Source: Sinomicrobium kalidii
Lineage (GTDB): Bacteria; Bacteroidota; Bacteroidia; Flavobacteriales; Flavobacteriaceae
Length of the DNA: 64,000 bases
Assembly: GCF_021183825.1 (NCBI RefSeq)
Contig: NZ_CP089211.1
Location: 930,001 to 994,000, forward strand
Direction: 5' to 3'
Both the position numbers and the translations under genes were made by a program. Positions 7,456 to 17,800 of this stretch are shown piece by piece. The notes below the pieces were generated by a model. That model saw only the letters and a list, made by a program, of their open reading frames with translations, ran no database searches and was not told the DNA's origin. Numbering within the stretch: the stretch's first letter is position 1; each line of letters starts with the position of its first letter.

Positions 7456-8814
7456 TTAATTCGTTGTATTTCCTATGCTGATATCGGGATGACTGTAGGA
7501 CGGGTGTACAACCACCTGTGCAACAGCACGTCCGGATTCATCCGTACATCCCGTCCTGGTTTCCGATACATAGAAATAATGGGTCCCCGCAACAGTAGTG
7601 TCCGGTGTATACGAAGTTCCGGAAAAGACGGGTGTACCCCCGGAGGCTTCCGTATACCAATTATAAGTGGAATCTGTTACAGGCTGATCTATCTGTAAGG
7701 TAACTTCATCTCCGAAACAGGCATAAACTATCCCGTCTACCATTTCCGGTGATATTACGTCCGGGGCTTTCAGTACTCTTTCCATTTCATAGACATACAT
7801 GCTGCCCAGTGCATTTAAAAGACCTTCGCCTATGGCAACCTCTATGCGGTTAAAGACAACTTCTACCGGGTAAGTCAATACCTGTACATCACTACTGCCC
7901 GGCAAGAGGGAGAGGGACAATAGGTTTTCATCCAGGGCCAGGGCACCGTTATCCGTATCGTCGTTATATGTTCTTATGGTAAAACTGCTGGCGAGCAGGG
8001 AGGCATCCAGTAATCCGCCGTCCGGGTTCTGAAAAACCACGCGGACGGAATCCCCTTCACGGGACAGGGTGTTATACAGGGATTTGATATAGGTTTTATC
8101 GGCCACCCCGACATTCGACCTTAAATGTGTATATGTATTGTAATCCCCGTCTATGCTGTTTAACGGGTTTTCTACCTGGTTCACCCCGGAAAGCAATGTC
8201 CCTATGGAACCGTACAGTACTTCTTCGGGAGTGTTACAGACAATGGAAGTAGTTGCATCCCGGAGGTAATATGCATAGTAAACATCCATATTGGCTCCTG
8301 CGCTCAAAATTCCTCCGTTCAGGGTGATCCTTACAGCATCGTAAGCCACAAAATTCCCATTACTGTCCTGGGGAGTAAAAACCATTTCATCCAGGTACTC
8401 GCCATTTAATAAAGACAGTAGCGAACCTAAAGTCACTTGTGTCCCCACAGCACTGCCATTATTATAGGCCTGAACAGAGATACTTATCCCCACTCCCAAA
8501 AGAGAGGAATTAATCCCTAATTTTAAATACGTGGTTGTTCCGGCGGAAAGCAGTGTACTGAATCGCGGTTGTATATATGCACTGGACAAACCCAACGCTC
8601 CTACAGGCACACTTAATGCCGCATTGGTTTCTATATTACCTCCAACCACATTTCCGGGGTTGGAAACTGCCCCCAGAAGTGCACCGTTTGTCTGCGATAC
8701 GGCATACACCCTTTCCTGCGCCTGCTGTCCCCAAACGGGATTAAAGCCGCACAGTACAGGGAATAAAAGGATATACAGTATTACTACTGCTCGGTGTTCT
8801 AATCTAAGATACAT
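7456..8814 (-). CDS. Secreted discoidin-like/Ig protein, paralogue of a giant-protein module
   Basis: The 452-aa protein has a signal peptide (VVILYILLFPVLCGFNPVWGQQ) and a B-type discoidin-like module (RERVYAVSQTNGALLGAVSNP-like start, about 35-200). A C-type module follows (VENPLNSIDGDYNTYTHL, RVVFQNPDGGLLDASLL, about 205-345), then one Ig_7/CHU_C-associated domain (STYNWYTEASGGTPVFSG, about 365-440). The two discoidin-like modules are very similar to residues about 2190-2497 of the 6,921-aa protein, down to the phrases LLASSFT and SLLPGS. No T9SS sorting domain is present. A separate minus-7 box and a strong stem-loop lie directly upstream, so it may be expressed apart from the giant gene. 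Confidence 0.82.
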   Translation of the reverse strand: MYLRLEHRAVVILYILLFPVLCGFNPVWGQQAQERVYAVSQTNGALLGAVSNPGNVVGGNIETNAALSVPVGALGLSSAYIQPRFSTLLSAGTTTYLKLGINSSLLGVGISISVQAYNNGSAVGTQVTLGSLLSLLNGEYLDEMVFTPQDSNGNFVAYDAVRITLNGGILSAGANMDVYYAYYLRDATTSIVCNTPEEVLYGSIGTLLSGVNQVENPLNSIDGDYNTYTHLRSNVGVADKTYIKSLYNTLSREGDSVRVVFQNPDGGLLDASLLASSFTIRTYNDDTDNGALALDENLLSLSLLPGSSDVQVLTYPVEVVFNRIEVAIGEGLLNALGSMYVYEMERVLKAPDVISPEMVDGIVYACFGDEVTLQIDQPVTDSTYNWYTEASGGTPVFSGTSYTPDTTVAGTHYFYVSETRTGCTDESGRAVAQVVVHPSYSHPDISIGNTTN

Positions 8815-8836
8815 AGGGTGTTTGGATTGGTGTGTA

Positions 8837-8868
8837 AAGATGATGTGCCGGTTTCAACACATCATCTT
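8837..8868 (-). promoter_or_regulatory. 11-bp perfect stem-loop at the expected transcription start of the 452-aa gene
   Basis: AAGATGATGTG (8837-8847) and CACATCATCTT (8858-8868) pair perfectly across a 10-nt loop. The minus-7 box at 8870-8877 puts the predicted start a few nt inside this element. It would therefore be either a 5'-terminal mRNA hairpin or a dyad operator over the start site. There is no U-run, so termination of the upstream ompA-type gene is less likely. Confidence 0.55.
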
Positions 8869-8869
8869 A

Positions 8870-8877
8870 CAAACATA
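8870..8877 (-). promoter_or_regulatory. Minus-7 promoter element of the 452-aa gene
   Basis: Reads TATGTTTG on the minus strand, an exact TAnnTTTG box in the 98-nt gap after the OmpA-family gene and 56 nt before the ATG at 8814. It gives the three distal secreted-protein genes a possible own promoter. Confidence 0.5.
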
Positions 8878-8912
8878 GATTAGGAACTCTATCCGGGCGA
8901 TTATGATTTTGT

Positions 8913-10856
8913 CTACTTTTCTATAATAATAAAATCTGATCTCCGGTTTTCAGAGTGTTCTTCTTCCGTACATTGACTACAGCTTTCACAAACAATTTTA
9001 GGGCGGTCTTCCCCGTAACCGATGGCACTTTCTATCCGGGAAGGATCAATTTCCCCTACATCCAGAATATACTGCTGTGTAGATTTGGCCCTTCTGTCGG
9101 TAAGGCCCCGGTTATAATTTGCACTTCCCCTGCAATCGGCATGCGATTCGATTTTAATTTTCACCTTGGGGAACTGGTTCATCACATAGATCACCTTATT
9201 GAGTTCTTCTGCGGCCTGGGGGGTGATATCCGACTTATCAAACTCAAAGTAAATGGGGTTTACATCTATTTTCTCCTGGTTGTCTTCTTTTACGACAAGA
9301 TCGTCGAAATTGGTCAGTTCAAAGTTGACATCCGTTATTTCCTCACCGTTCTTTTCGGTTGTGGTCACTTCTTTTTCTTCTGTGGTATAATTCGGTTTGG
9401 AAGCCTGGAACTTATAGGTGTTTTCACAGGGCACTTCCACCTCGTACATACCGTCTGCCCCGGTTGTGGCCTGGGTAACGAGGTCTCCGAATTCGTCAAA
9501 CACTTTCACCGTGGCCCCTTCAAGGGCAAGTTTGGTGTTCTTATTGGTCACTTTACCGGAAACAAGCTGGTCGCACGGAGCTTTTTCTTTCGTGTAGTAA
9601 TAGATATCGTCATCGCCCTTACCTTCGAGCCTGTTGGAAGAGAAATAGCCATAGGCCTGCGTGGAATCAATGACAAAGGAAAAATCGTCTTTATTACTGT
9701 TTACGGGATCACCGAGATTTTCGGGTTTTCCGAATTCCGGTTTCTCTTCTTCAATCTGTTCACTTACAAAGACATCGAGACGTCCGAGCCCGTAATGCCC
9801 GTCGGAAGAGAAATACAATTTTCCTTCCCTGTAGTAAGGGAACATTTCCTTACCCCGGGTATTGATCACCGGACCGAGGTTCTGCGGTTCTGAAACCACA
9901 CTGCCTTCTTCCGACATTTCCACCACATAGATATCGGTATCACCGAACCCTCCGGGCATATCGGAGACGAAAAACAGCCATTTCCCGTCGGGACTCATAC
10001 AGGGATGCCCCACGGAATAGTCCACGCTGTTAAAAGGCAGGCTTTCTGTCTTTACGATTTCCCCGTCTTCAATAGTTCCCTTGATAATATGGAAGTTATT
10101 GGTCCCGGAATCGTCATTGATAAGTTTGTTTTTATTCTTTACGATATTGGTGGTATAATAAATATGGGACAGGTCGGGAGAAAATGTAATGGTTGCATCG
10201 TGATATTTGGAACGGATATCGGGAAGGAAGAGTTCTACATTAAACAATTCCCCGTCCGTAGCATTGCGTTCGCCGATATACATATCGAGGAACGGCTGCT
10301 GGTTCCATACATACAGGGTATAACTCGGTTTTCTCGTTGATGAGAACACCACTTTATCTCCGTAAAAGGTAGTACCAAACTCAGAACGCGGGGTATTGCT
10401 TTCCAGGTCATGGACCGTAAAAAGGGACTCTGCCTGTTCCAGGCTGTCCAGATGGCTTTTCTCCGCCGCATACCTGGATATTTCGTCTTCGTTATTCTTC
10501 CTTTTCAGGTAATCCTTCATCAGGCTATGGGCCTCGTCGTAATTCCCGGTTCCTTTCAGTGCATGGATATAACGATGAAAACGGACATCAGACATGGCGT
10601 CTTTCTGCAGTTCGTACAGCTTTTTATAATACTTCACCGCACTGGTATCCTTACTGATAAAATAATAGGAATCGGCCGCATTCCCCAAAATATCGGTGGA
10701 AGGCGAACTCGTTCTTTCCAGGTATGCTTCATAAGCCTGGGCCGCTTCTACATAGGCCAGATCCTTGAATAGCCGGTCAGCTTTCCTGGGCTGTTGGGCA
10801 AAGACCAAGGTGACACAAAATGCAAAACCAAGGGTATAAAATAGTCTTCTTCTCAT
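8913..10856 (-). CDS. PorE-like OmpA-family lipoprotein-type protein (TPR, beta-propeller, CpdR-like, OmpA)
   Basis: The 647-aa protein has a signal peptide (LGFAFCVTLVFAQQ) and TPR-like helices at about 25-140 (AYVEAAQAYEAYLE, AVKYYKKLYELQKD). A PD40/WD40-like propeller spans about 160-420 with repeats ITFSPDLSHIYYTTN, SPDGKWLFFVSD, YREGKLYFSSDG and YGYFSSNR. A carboxypeptidase-regulatory-like beta-sandwich follows at about 430-520 (VSGKVTNKNTKLALEGATV), then an OmpA C-terminal domain at about 535-645 (FEFDKSDITPQA, SHADCRGSANYN, LTDRRA, ENRRSDF) with the Asp and Arg that bind peptidoglycan. This is the architecture of PorE, which anchors the T9SS to peptidoglycan. It lies 12 nt after the PorP/SprF gene, so the two very likely form a dedicated unit for the giant protein. 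Confidence 0.9.
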   Translation of the reverse strand: MRRRLFYTLGFAFCVTLVFAQQPRKADRLFKDLAYVEAAQAYEAYLERTSSPSTDILGNAADSYYFISKDTSAVKYYKKLYELQKDAMSDVRFHRYIHALKGTGNYDEAHSLMKDYLKRKNNEDEISRYAAEKSHLDSLEQAESLFTVHDLESNTPRSEFGTTFYGDKVVFSSTRKPSYTLYVWNQQPFLDMYIGERNATDGELFNVELFLPDIRSKYHDATITFSPDLSHIYYTTNIVKNKNKLINDDSGTNNFHIIKGTIEDGEIVKTESLPFNSVDYSVGHPCMSPDGKWLFFVSDMPGGFGDTDIYVVEMSEEGSVVSEPQNLGPVINTRGKEMFPYYREGKLYFSSDGHYGLGRLDVFVSEQIEEEKPEFGKPENLGDPVNSNKDDFSFVIDSTQAYGYFSSNRLEGKGDDDIYYYTKEKAPCDQLVSGKVTNKNTKLALEGATVKVFDEFGDLVTQATTGADGMYEVEVPCENTYKFQASKPNYTTEEKEVTTTEKNGEEITDVNFELTNFDDLVVKEDNQEKIDVNPIYFEFDKSDITPQAAEELNKVIYVMNQFPKVKIKIESHADCRGSANYNRGLTDRRAKSTQQYILDVGEIDPSRIESAIGYGEDRPKIVCESCSQCTEEEHSENRRSDFIIIEK

Positions 10857-10867
10857 AGTGCTTCGGT

Positions 10868-11800
10868 TTAGAAAAATCTCGGAGATTTTATACGGCTGGA
10901 TTTAAACGGCATCTGATACCTCAGAATAATTTCGTGCGTTCCGTCATTGTAACGATTGAAACTGGTTGTCGTATAATCATACGAATACCCTATAAAAAAG
11001 CTCGGAGATATCTGAAAACCCGCCAGGGCACTTACAGAATCGTCCCAGCGGTATGATGCTCCCAGTGTAAATCGCTCCTGTAAGAGAAAATTGGCCGAAA
11101 GGTCTACGGACACCGGCGCTCCTCTTACTATTTTTAACATCGTCGCGGGTTTGAATAACAGGCTGGGTGAAAGTTCAAATACATACCCACCTGTAATAAA
11201 ATAATGCAGCCTGTCGGACAGTACTCCCCCGTCTTCCCTGTCTTCATAATAATCATAACGCAGAAAGCTGGGTACGGAGAAGCCTACATACCATTTATCG
11301 GTATAATAGAATGCTCCCGCCCCGGCAATAAAATGGGTTTTATTGACATTCTGTGCGAAAACGGGATCGTTGGGATCCTTAAAATCTCCCTCGCTCCAGT
11401 CCACATCCAAGATACTGACCCCTGCTTTAACCCCGAAAGCCAGTTTGGAAAAGTATCCGGTCTGGATGGTATAGGAAAAATTTCCGTCCAGGAATACTTC
11501 TTTAGACGGCCCCAGTTTGTCGTGAGCAGCATTAAAACCCAATCCAACTTTCTCATTATTCAAGGGGGAATGTACACTCAACGACTGGGTTTGCGGTGCC
11601 CCATCAATCCCCGTCCATTGCGAACGGTGCAGCAGCACACCTTCCAAAGTCCCCACAGAACCGGCATAGGCAGGGTTAAAACTCATCATATTATACATGT
11701 ATTGCGTATATTGAGGATCCTGCTGTGCCTTAACCGTTATCATAGCAAGCATACATATAAACAAAATGTAATTGCTCTTTTTGACTGTTATAATTTTCAT
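10868..11800 (-). CDS. T9SS membrane protein, PorP/SprF family
   Basis: The 310-aa protein has a signal peptide (FICMLAMITVKAQQ), the family-defining start DPQYTQYMYNMMSFNPAYAGS, and alternating aromatic beta strands for an outer-membrane barrel. It ends RSRIKSPRFF-like with a terminal aromatic residue. SprF-type proteins are needed for surface delivery of the adjacent type B CTD cargo, as SprF is for SprB in gliding flavobacteria. It lies 74 nt downstream of the 6,921-codon gene, with a 12-bp stem-loop between, and 12 nt upstream of the PorE-like gene. Confidence 0.94.
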   Translation of the reverse strand: MKIITVKKSNYILFICMLAMITVKAQQDPQYTQYMYNMMSFNPAYAGSVGTLEGVLLHRSQWTGIDGAPQTQSLSVHSPLNNEKVGLGFNAAHDKLGPSKEVFLDGNFSYTIQTGYFSKLAFGVKAGVSILDVDWSEGDFKDPNDPVFAQNVNKTHFIAGAGAFYYTDKWYVGFSVPSFLRYDYYEDREDGGVLSDRLHYFITGGYVFELSPSLLFKPATMLKIVRGAPVSVDLSANFLLQERFTLGASYRWDDSVSALAGFQISPSFFIGYSYDYTTTSFNRYNDGTHEIILRYQMPFKSSRIKSPRFF

Positions 11801-11837
11801 CTGCTTATATTTTATCTGTTTTATATGGGTTTAATGC

Positions 11838-11869
11838 ATTAAAGAGGGACGGGGCCATCCCTCTTTAAT
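11838..11869 (-). promoter_or_regulatory. 12-bp perfect intercistronic stem-loop between the giant gene and the SprF gene
   Basis: ATTAAAGAGGGA (11838-11849) and TCCCTCTTTAAT (11858-11869) are perfect inverted copies with an 8-nt loop. On the minus-strand transcript it begins a few nt after the giant ORF stop and is followed by GCATTAAACC, not a U tract. It therefore looks like a processing or mRNA-stabilising hairpin or a weak attenuator and not a full terminator. Confidence 0.6.
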
Positions 11870-11874
11870 TTCCT

Positions 11875-14800
11875 TTATCTTGCAATGTAGAGCCATCCGC
11901 TTTTTCGTATTCCCGTTCCGGTATCCATTACATAGAAGTATGTTCCTACCGGTAATCGGTCATCTTTCATGATAGCTCCGCTCTTATTGGCAACTCCATC
12001 CCAATCGTTATTGTAACCCGAAGTCTGGAACACCAGGTTTCCGTAGCGGTTATACACCCTTACCGTATTGTTGGGATAGAGTTGTATACCGTCTATAACG
12101 AAGGTGTCATTAAACCCGTCTCCGTTCGGGGAGAACTCATTATACACTACCAGTAACAATGGTTCGACTGCTATCTGTGCCGTGTTGTTATCCGGATTGA
12201 CATCAACCGGAGACGACGCTTCAATAGTTACCACATTCAGATAATCTGCTCCTGCCACTGCAACTACTTTAGCCGTAAGTGTGAGGGTAGCCGTACCTTC
12301 GGCTCCTATGTGATCTATGGTCCATTTCTCAGTCAGTTCATTGTAATCTCCGTCTGCAGATTCCGCTCTTACGAATTCGTATCCGGAAGGCAACGGTTCA
12401 TCTACAATGACATCAGAGAATACCTGGTCGCCGTCGTTGGTCACTGTAATGGTAAACTGTACATTACTGTCTATGGACGGTGTCAGTTCATCGACTGTGA
12501 TATTAATGGCCAGGTCTGAATTCGTAGTGACATCTATGGTTACGGTCGCCGTGTTTGACAGCCTTCCTTCCACGTCTTCCACAGTATATTGGAAACTGTC
12601 TTGTCCTACAAAGCCGGCATCCGGGATATAGTCTATCGTTCCGTCGTCGTTAATCGCAAAACTACCTTCGGCAGGATCGCTGACAACAGCCACTGTCGCC
12701 GGATCGATCGGAGCACTGCCCTCGGCATCGTTATCCAGTACGGCAATCCTCAGGAAGCTGTTAGGATTCACCTGAACGGCATCGTCGTTAGCAATAGGTC
12801 CGGTAGGCGCGGGATCAATCGTCACCGTCACGGTGGCTACATTCGAAGTATAGCCTTCCTCATCATTAACCGTGTAGGTAAAGGTATCTTCGCCTATGTA
12901 ACCGGCTCCCGGAGTATATGTTGCTATTCCGGTGGTGCCATCAATATCCACTGTGCCTTCTGCAGGCATATCTACAACAGCTACTGTTGTCGCATCTATC
13001 GGCGCATTACCTGCCGTATCGTTGGCCAGTATGTCAATGTCTACAGGCGTATCGACAATTGTAACTGATGTATCGTCGTTGGCCATAAGACCGCCGTTGG
13101 TACCGCCTACAATCACGGTTACCGTGGCTACGTTAGAAGTATAACCGTCTTCATCCTGCATCGTATAGGTGAAGGTCGCTTCACCTTCAAAGCCGGCGGA
13201 TGGTGTATAGGTTACCATTCCTGTCGTAGCATCCACATCGGCCGTACCACCGTCTGACGGCGTATCCACGATTGTTACCGTAGTCGGGTCGATAGCGGCG
13301 TTGCCAGGCGTGTCGTTGGCAAGGACTTCGATATCCACAGGCACATCCATCGGGGTTGCCGCACTATCGTCGTTGGCCATAAGACCACCATTGGCACCGC
13401 CTACCGTTACGGTTACCGTGGCTACATTGCTCGTATAACCGTCTTCATCCTGCATCGTATAGGTGAAGGTCGCCTCACCTTCAAAGCCGGCGGATGGTGT
13501 ATAGGTTACCATTCCTGTCGTAGCATCCACATCGGCCGTACCGCCGTCTGACGGCGTATCCACGATCGTTACCGTAGTCGGGTCGATAGCCGCGTTGCCA
13601 GGTGTATCATTGGCAAGGACTTCGATATCCACAGGCACATCCATCGGGGTTGCTGCACTATCGTCGTTGGCCATAAGACCACCGTTGGCACCGCCTACCG
13701 TTACGGTTACCGTGGCTACATTGCTCGTATAACCGTCTTCATCCTGCATCGTATAGGTGAAGGTCGCTTCACCTTCAAAGCCGGCGGATGGTGTATAGGT
13801 TACCATTCCTGTCGTAGCATCCACATCGGCAGTACCGCCGTCTGATGGCGTATCCACGATCATTACCGTAGTCGGGTCGATAGCGGCGTTGCCAGGCGTG
13901 TCGTTGGCAAGGACTTCGATATCCACAGGCACATCCATCGGGGTTGCCGCACTATCGTCGTTGGCCATAAGACCGCCATTGTCTCCGCCTACCGTTACGG
14001 TTACCGTGGCTACATTGCTCGTATAACCGTCTTCATCCTGCATCGTATAGGTGAAGGTCGCTTCACCTTCAAAGCCGGCGGATGGTGTATAGGTTACTAT
14101 TCCGGTAGTCGCATTCACATCGGCAGTACCGCCGTCTGATGGCGTATCCACAATCATTACCGTAGTCGGGTCGATAGCCGCGTTTCCAGGCGTGTCGTTG
14201 GCAAGGACTTCGATATCCACAGCCACATCCATCGGTGTTGCCGCAGTATCGTCGTTGGCCATAAGACCACCGTTGGCACCGCCTACCGTTACGGTTACCG
14301 TAGCTTCGTTAGAAGTGTAACCGTCTTCATCTTTCATTGTATAGGTAAAGGCATCGTCGCCTTCAAAACCGGCGTCAGGCGTATAGGTTACCACTCCGGT
14401 TACCGGATCTACCTCTACGGCTCCATCCGTCGGCATGGTTCCTATAACTACCGTCGCAGGATCAATAGCTGCATTTCCGGCTTCATCATTAGCCAGTACG
14501 TCGATAGCTACGGGCGTTTCCATCGGGGTTGCCGCAGTATCGTCTACTGCCAGCAGACCGCCATTGTCTCCGCCTACCGTTACGGTTACCGTGGCTTCGT
14601 TAGAAGTGTAACCGTCTTCATCTTTCATTGTATAGGTGAAGGCATCATCGCCTTCAAAACCGGCGTCAGGCGTATAGGTTACCACTCCGGTTACCGGATC
14701 TACCTCTACGGCTCCATCCGTCGGCATGGTTCCTATAACTACCGTCGCAGGATCAATAGCTGCATTTCCGGCCTCATCATTGGCCAAGACATCTATGTCT

Positions 14801-17800
14801 ACAGGCGTTTCCATCGGGGTTGCCGCAGTATCGTCATTGGCCATAAGACCACCGTTGTCTCCGCCTACCGTTACGGTTACCGTAGCTACATTGCTCGTAT
14901 AACCGTCTTCATCCTGCATCGTATAAGTGAAGGTCGCTTCGCCTTCAAATCCGGCGGATGGTGTATAGGTTACCATTCCGGTAGTCGCATCCACATCGGT
15001 CGTACCGCCGTCTGATGGCATATCCACGATCGTTACCGTTGTCGGGTCGATAGCGGCATTGCCAGGTGTATCGTTGGTCAGTACGTCGATATCCACAGCT
15101 ACATCCATCGGGGTTGCCGCAGTATCGTCATTGGCCATAAGACCACCGTTGTCTCCGCCTACCGTTACGGTTACCGTAGCTTCGTTAGAAGTGTAACCGT
15201 CTTCGTCTTTCATTGTATAGGTGAAGGCATCGTCGCCTTCAAATCCGGCGTCAGGCGTATAGGTTACCATTCCGGTTACCGGATCTACGTCCGCAGTTCC
15301 CTGCGCCGGCATACCCGCGATCATTACCGAGGTCACATCAATCGGTGCATTTCCGGCCTCATCATTGGCCAAGACATCTATGTCTACAGGCGTTTCCATC
15401 GGGGTTGCCGCAGTATCGTCTACTGCCAGCAGACCGCCATTGTCTCCGCCTACCGTTACGGTTACCGTAGCTACATTGCTCGTATAACCGTCTTCATCCT
15501 GCATCGTATAAGTGAAGGTCGCTTCGCCTTCAAATCCGGCGGATGGTGTATAGGTTACCATTCCGGTAGTCGCATCCACATCGGTCGTACCGCCGTCTGA
15601 TGGCATATCCACGATCGTTACCGTTGTCGGGTCGATAGCGGCATTGCCAGGTGTATCGTTAGCCAGTACATCGATATCCACAGCCACATCCATCGGGGTT
15701 GCCGCAGTATCGTCATTGGCCATAAGACCACCGTTGTCTCCGCCTACCGTTACGGTTACCGTAGCTTCGTTAGAAGTGTAACCGTCTTCGTCTTTCATTG
15801 TATAGGTGAAGGTATCGTCGCCTTCAAATCCGGCATCAGGCGTATAGGTTACCATTCCGGTTACCGGATCTACATCCGCAGTTCCCTGCGTCGGCATACC
15901 CGCGATCATTACCGAGGTCACATCAATCGGTGCATTTCCGGCTTCATCATTGGCCAAGACATCTATGTCTACAGGCGTTTCCATCGGGGTTGCCGCAGTA
16001 TCGTCTACTGCCAGCAGACCGCCATTGTCTCCGCCTACCGTTACGGTTACCATAGCTACATTGCTCGTATAACCGTCTTCATCCTGCATCGTATAAGTGA
16101 AGGTCGCTTCGCCTTCAAATCCGGCGGATGGTGTATAGGTTACCATTCCGGTAGTCGCATCCACATCGGTCGTACCGCCGTCTGATGGCATATCCACGAT
16201 CGTTACCGTTGTCGGGTCGATAGCGGCATTGCCAGGTGTATCGTTGGTCAGTACGTCGATATCCACAGCTACATCCATCGGGGTTGCCGCAGTATCGTCA
16301 TTGGCCAGCAGACCACCGTTGTCTCCACCAACCGTTACGGTTACCGTGGCTTCGTTGGTGGTATAACCGTCCGTATCTTTTACTGTATAGGTGAACGTAT
16401 CTGTGCCCTCAAATCCGGTGTTCGGTGTATATTCCACCGTACCGTCGGCATTTACCGCAGTGCTTCCACTCGCAGGCATTGTACCGATAGCCACCGTTGA
16501 AGGATCGATAGGTGCATTACCTGCTACGTCATTATCAAGTACAGGGACCGTCACAGGCATATCAACAGGGGTATTGGCCGTATCATCATTAGCCATCAGA
16601 CCGCCGTTGTCTCCGCCAACCGTTACGGTTACCGTAGCTTCATTAGAAGTAAAGCCGTCCGTATCCTGCATTGTATATGTGAATGTATCCACACCTTCGA
16701 AACCGGTGTTCGGTGTATACACTACCGTTCCGTCAGTATTGACAGCTACGCTTCCACTTACAGGATCAGTAACTATTGCCACTGTGCCTTCATTTATAGG
16801 TGCATTACCCGCTACATCATTGGCCAGCACATCTACAGTTACCGGAACATCCAGTGGTGTTGTTGCATTGTCATCTACGGCCATTAAGCCGCCATTATCT
16901 CCGCCTACCGTTATTGTTACGGTGGCTTCGTTGGTCGTAAAGCCGTCCGTATCCTGTACCGTGTAGGTAAAGGTGTCTGTACCTTCAAATCCGGTGTCGG
17001 GTGTATATTCTACAGTACCGTCAGGATTTACCACGGTGCTCCCGCTGGTCGGCATTGTACCGATAGCCACTGTCGAAGGATCGATAGGTGCATTACCGGC
17101 CACGTCATTATCAAGTACCGGAACCGTTACCGGCATATCGACAGGTGTATTCGCTTCGTCGTCAACGGCCATTAAACCGCCGTTGTTGCCTACGAATACC
17201 GTTACCGTGGCTTCGTTGGTCGTAAAGCCGTCCGTATCTTCTACCGTGTAGGTAAAAGTATCGGTGCCTTCAAACCCGGTGTTCGGTGTATAATCTACAG
17301 TACCGTCGGCATTTACCACGGTGCTTCCGCTGGTCGGCATTGTACCGATAGCTACCGTTGAAGGATCGATAGGTGCATTACCGGCCACGTCATTGTCAAG
17401 TACCGGAACCGTTACCGGGGTATCGACAGGTGTATTCGCTTCGTCGTCAACGGCCATTAAACCGCCGTTGCTGCCTACGAATACCGTTACCGTGGCTTCG
17501 TTTGATGTAAAGCCGTCCTCATCATCTACCGTATAGGTAAAGGTATCGGTGCCTTCAAACCCGGTGTTCGGTGTATAATCTACAGTACCGTCGGCATTTA
17601 CCACGGTGCTTCCGCTGGTTGGCATTGTACCGATAGCCACTGTCGAAGGATCGATAGGTGCATCACCTGCCACGTCGTTATCAAGTACCGGAATCGTTAC
17701 CGGGGTATCGACAGGTGTATTGGCCGTATCGTCATTAGCTGTTATAAATGCACAGTCGTCTCTTGCAACGAATGTTGTTGTCTTACGTTGATCTTCTACA

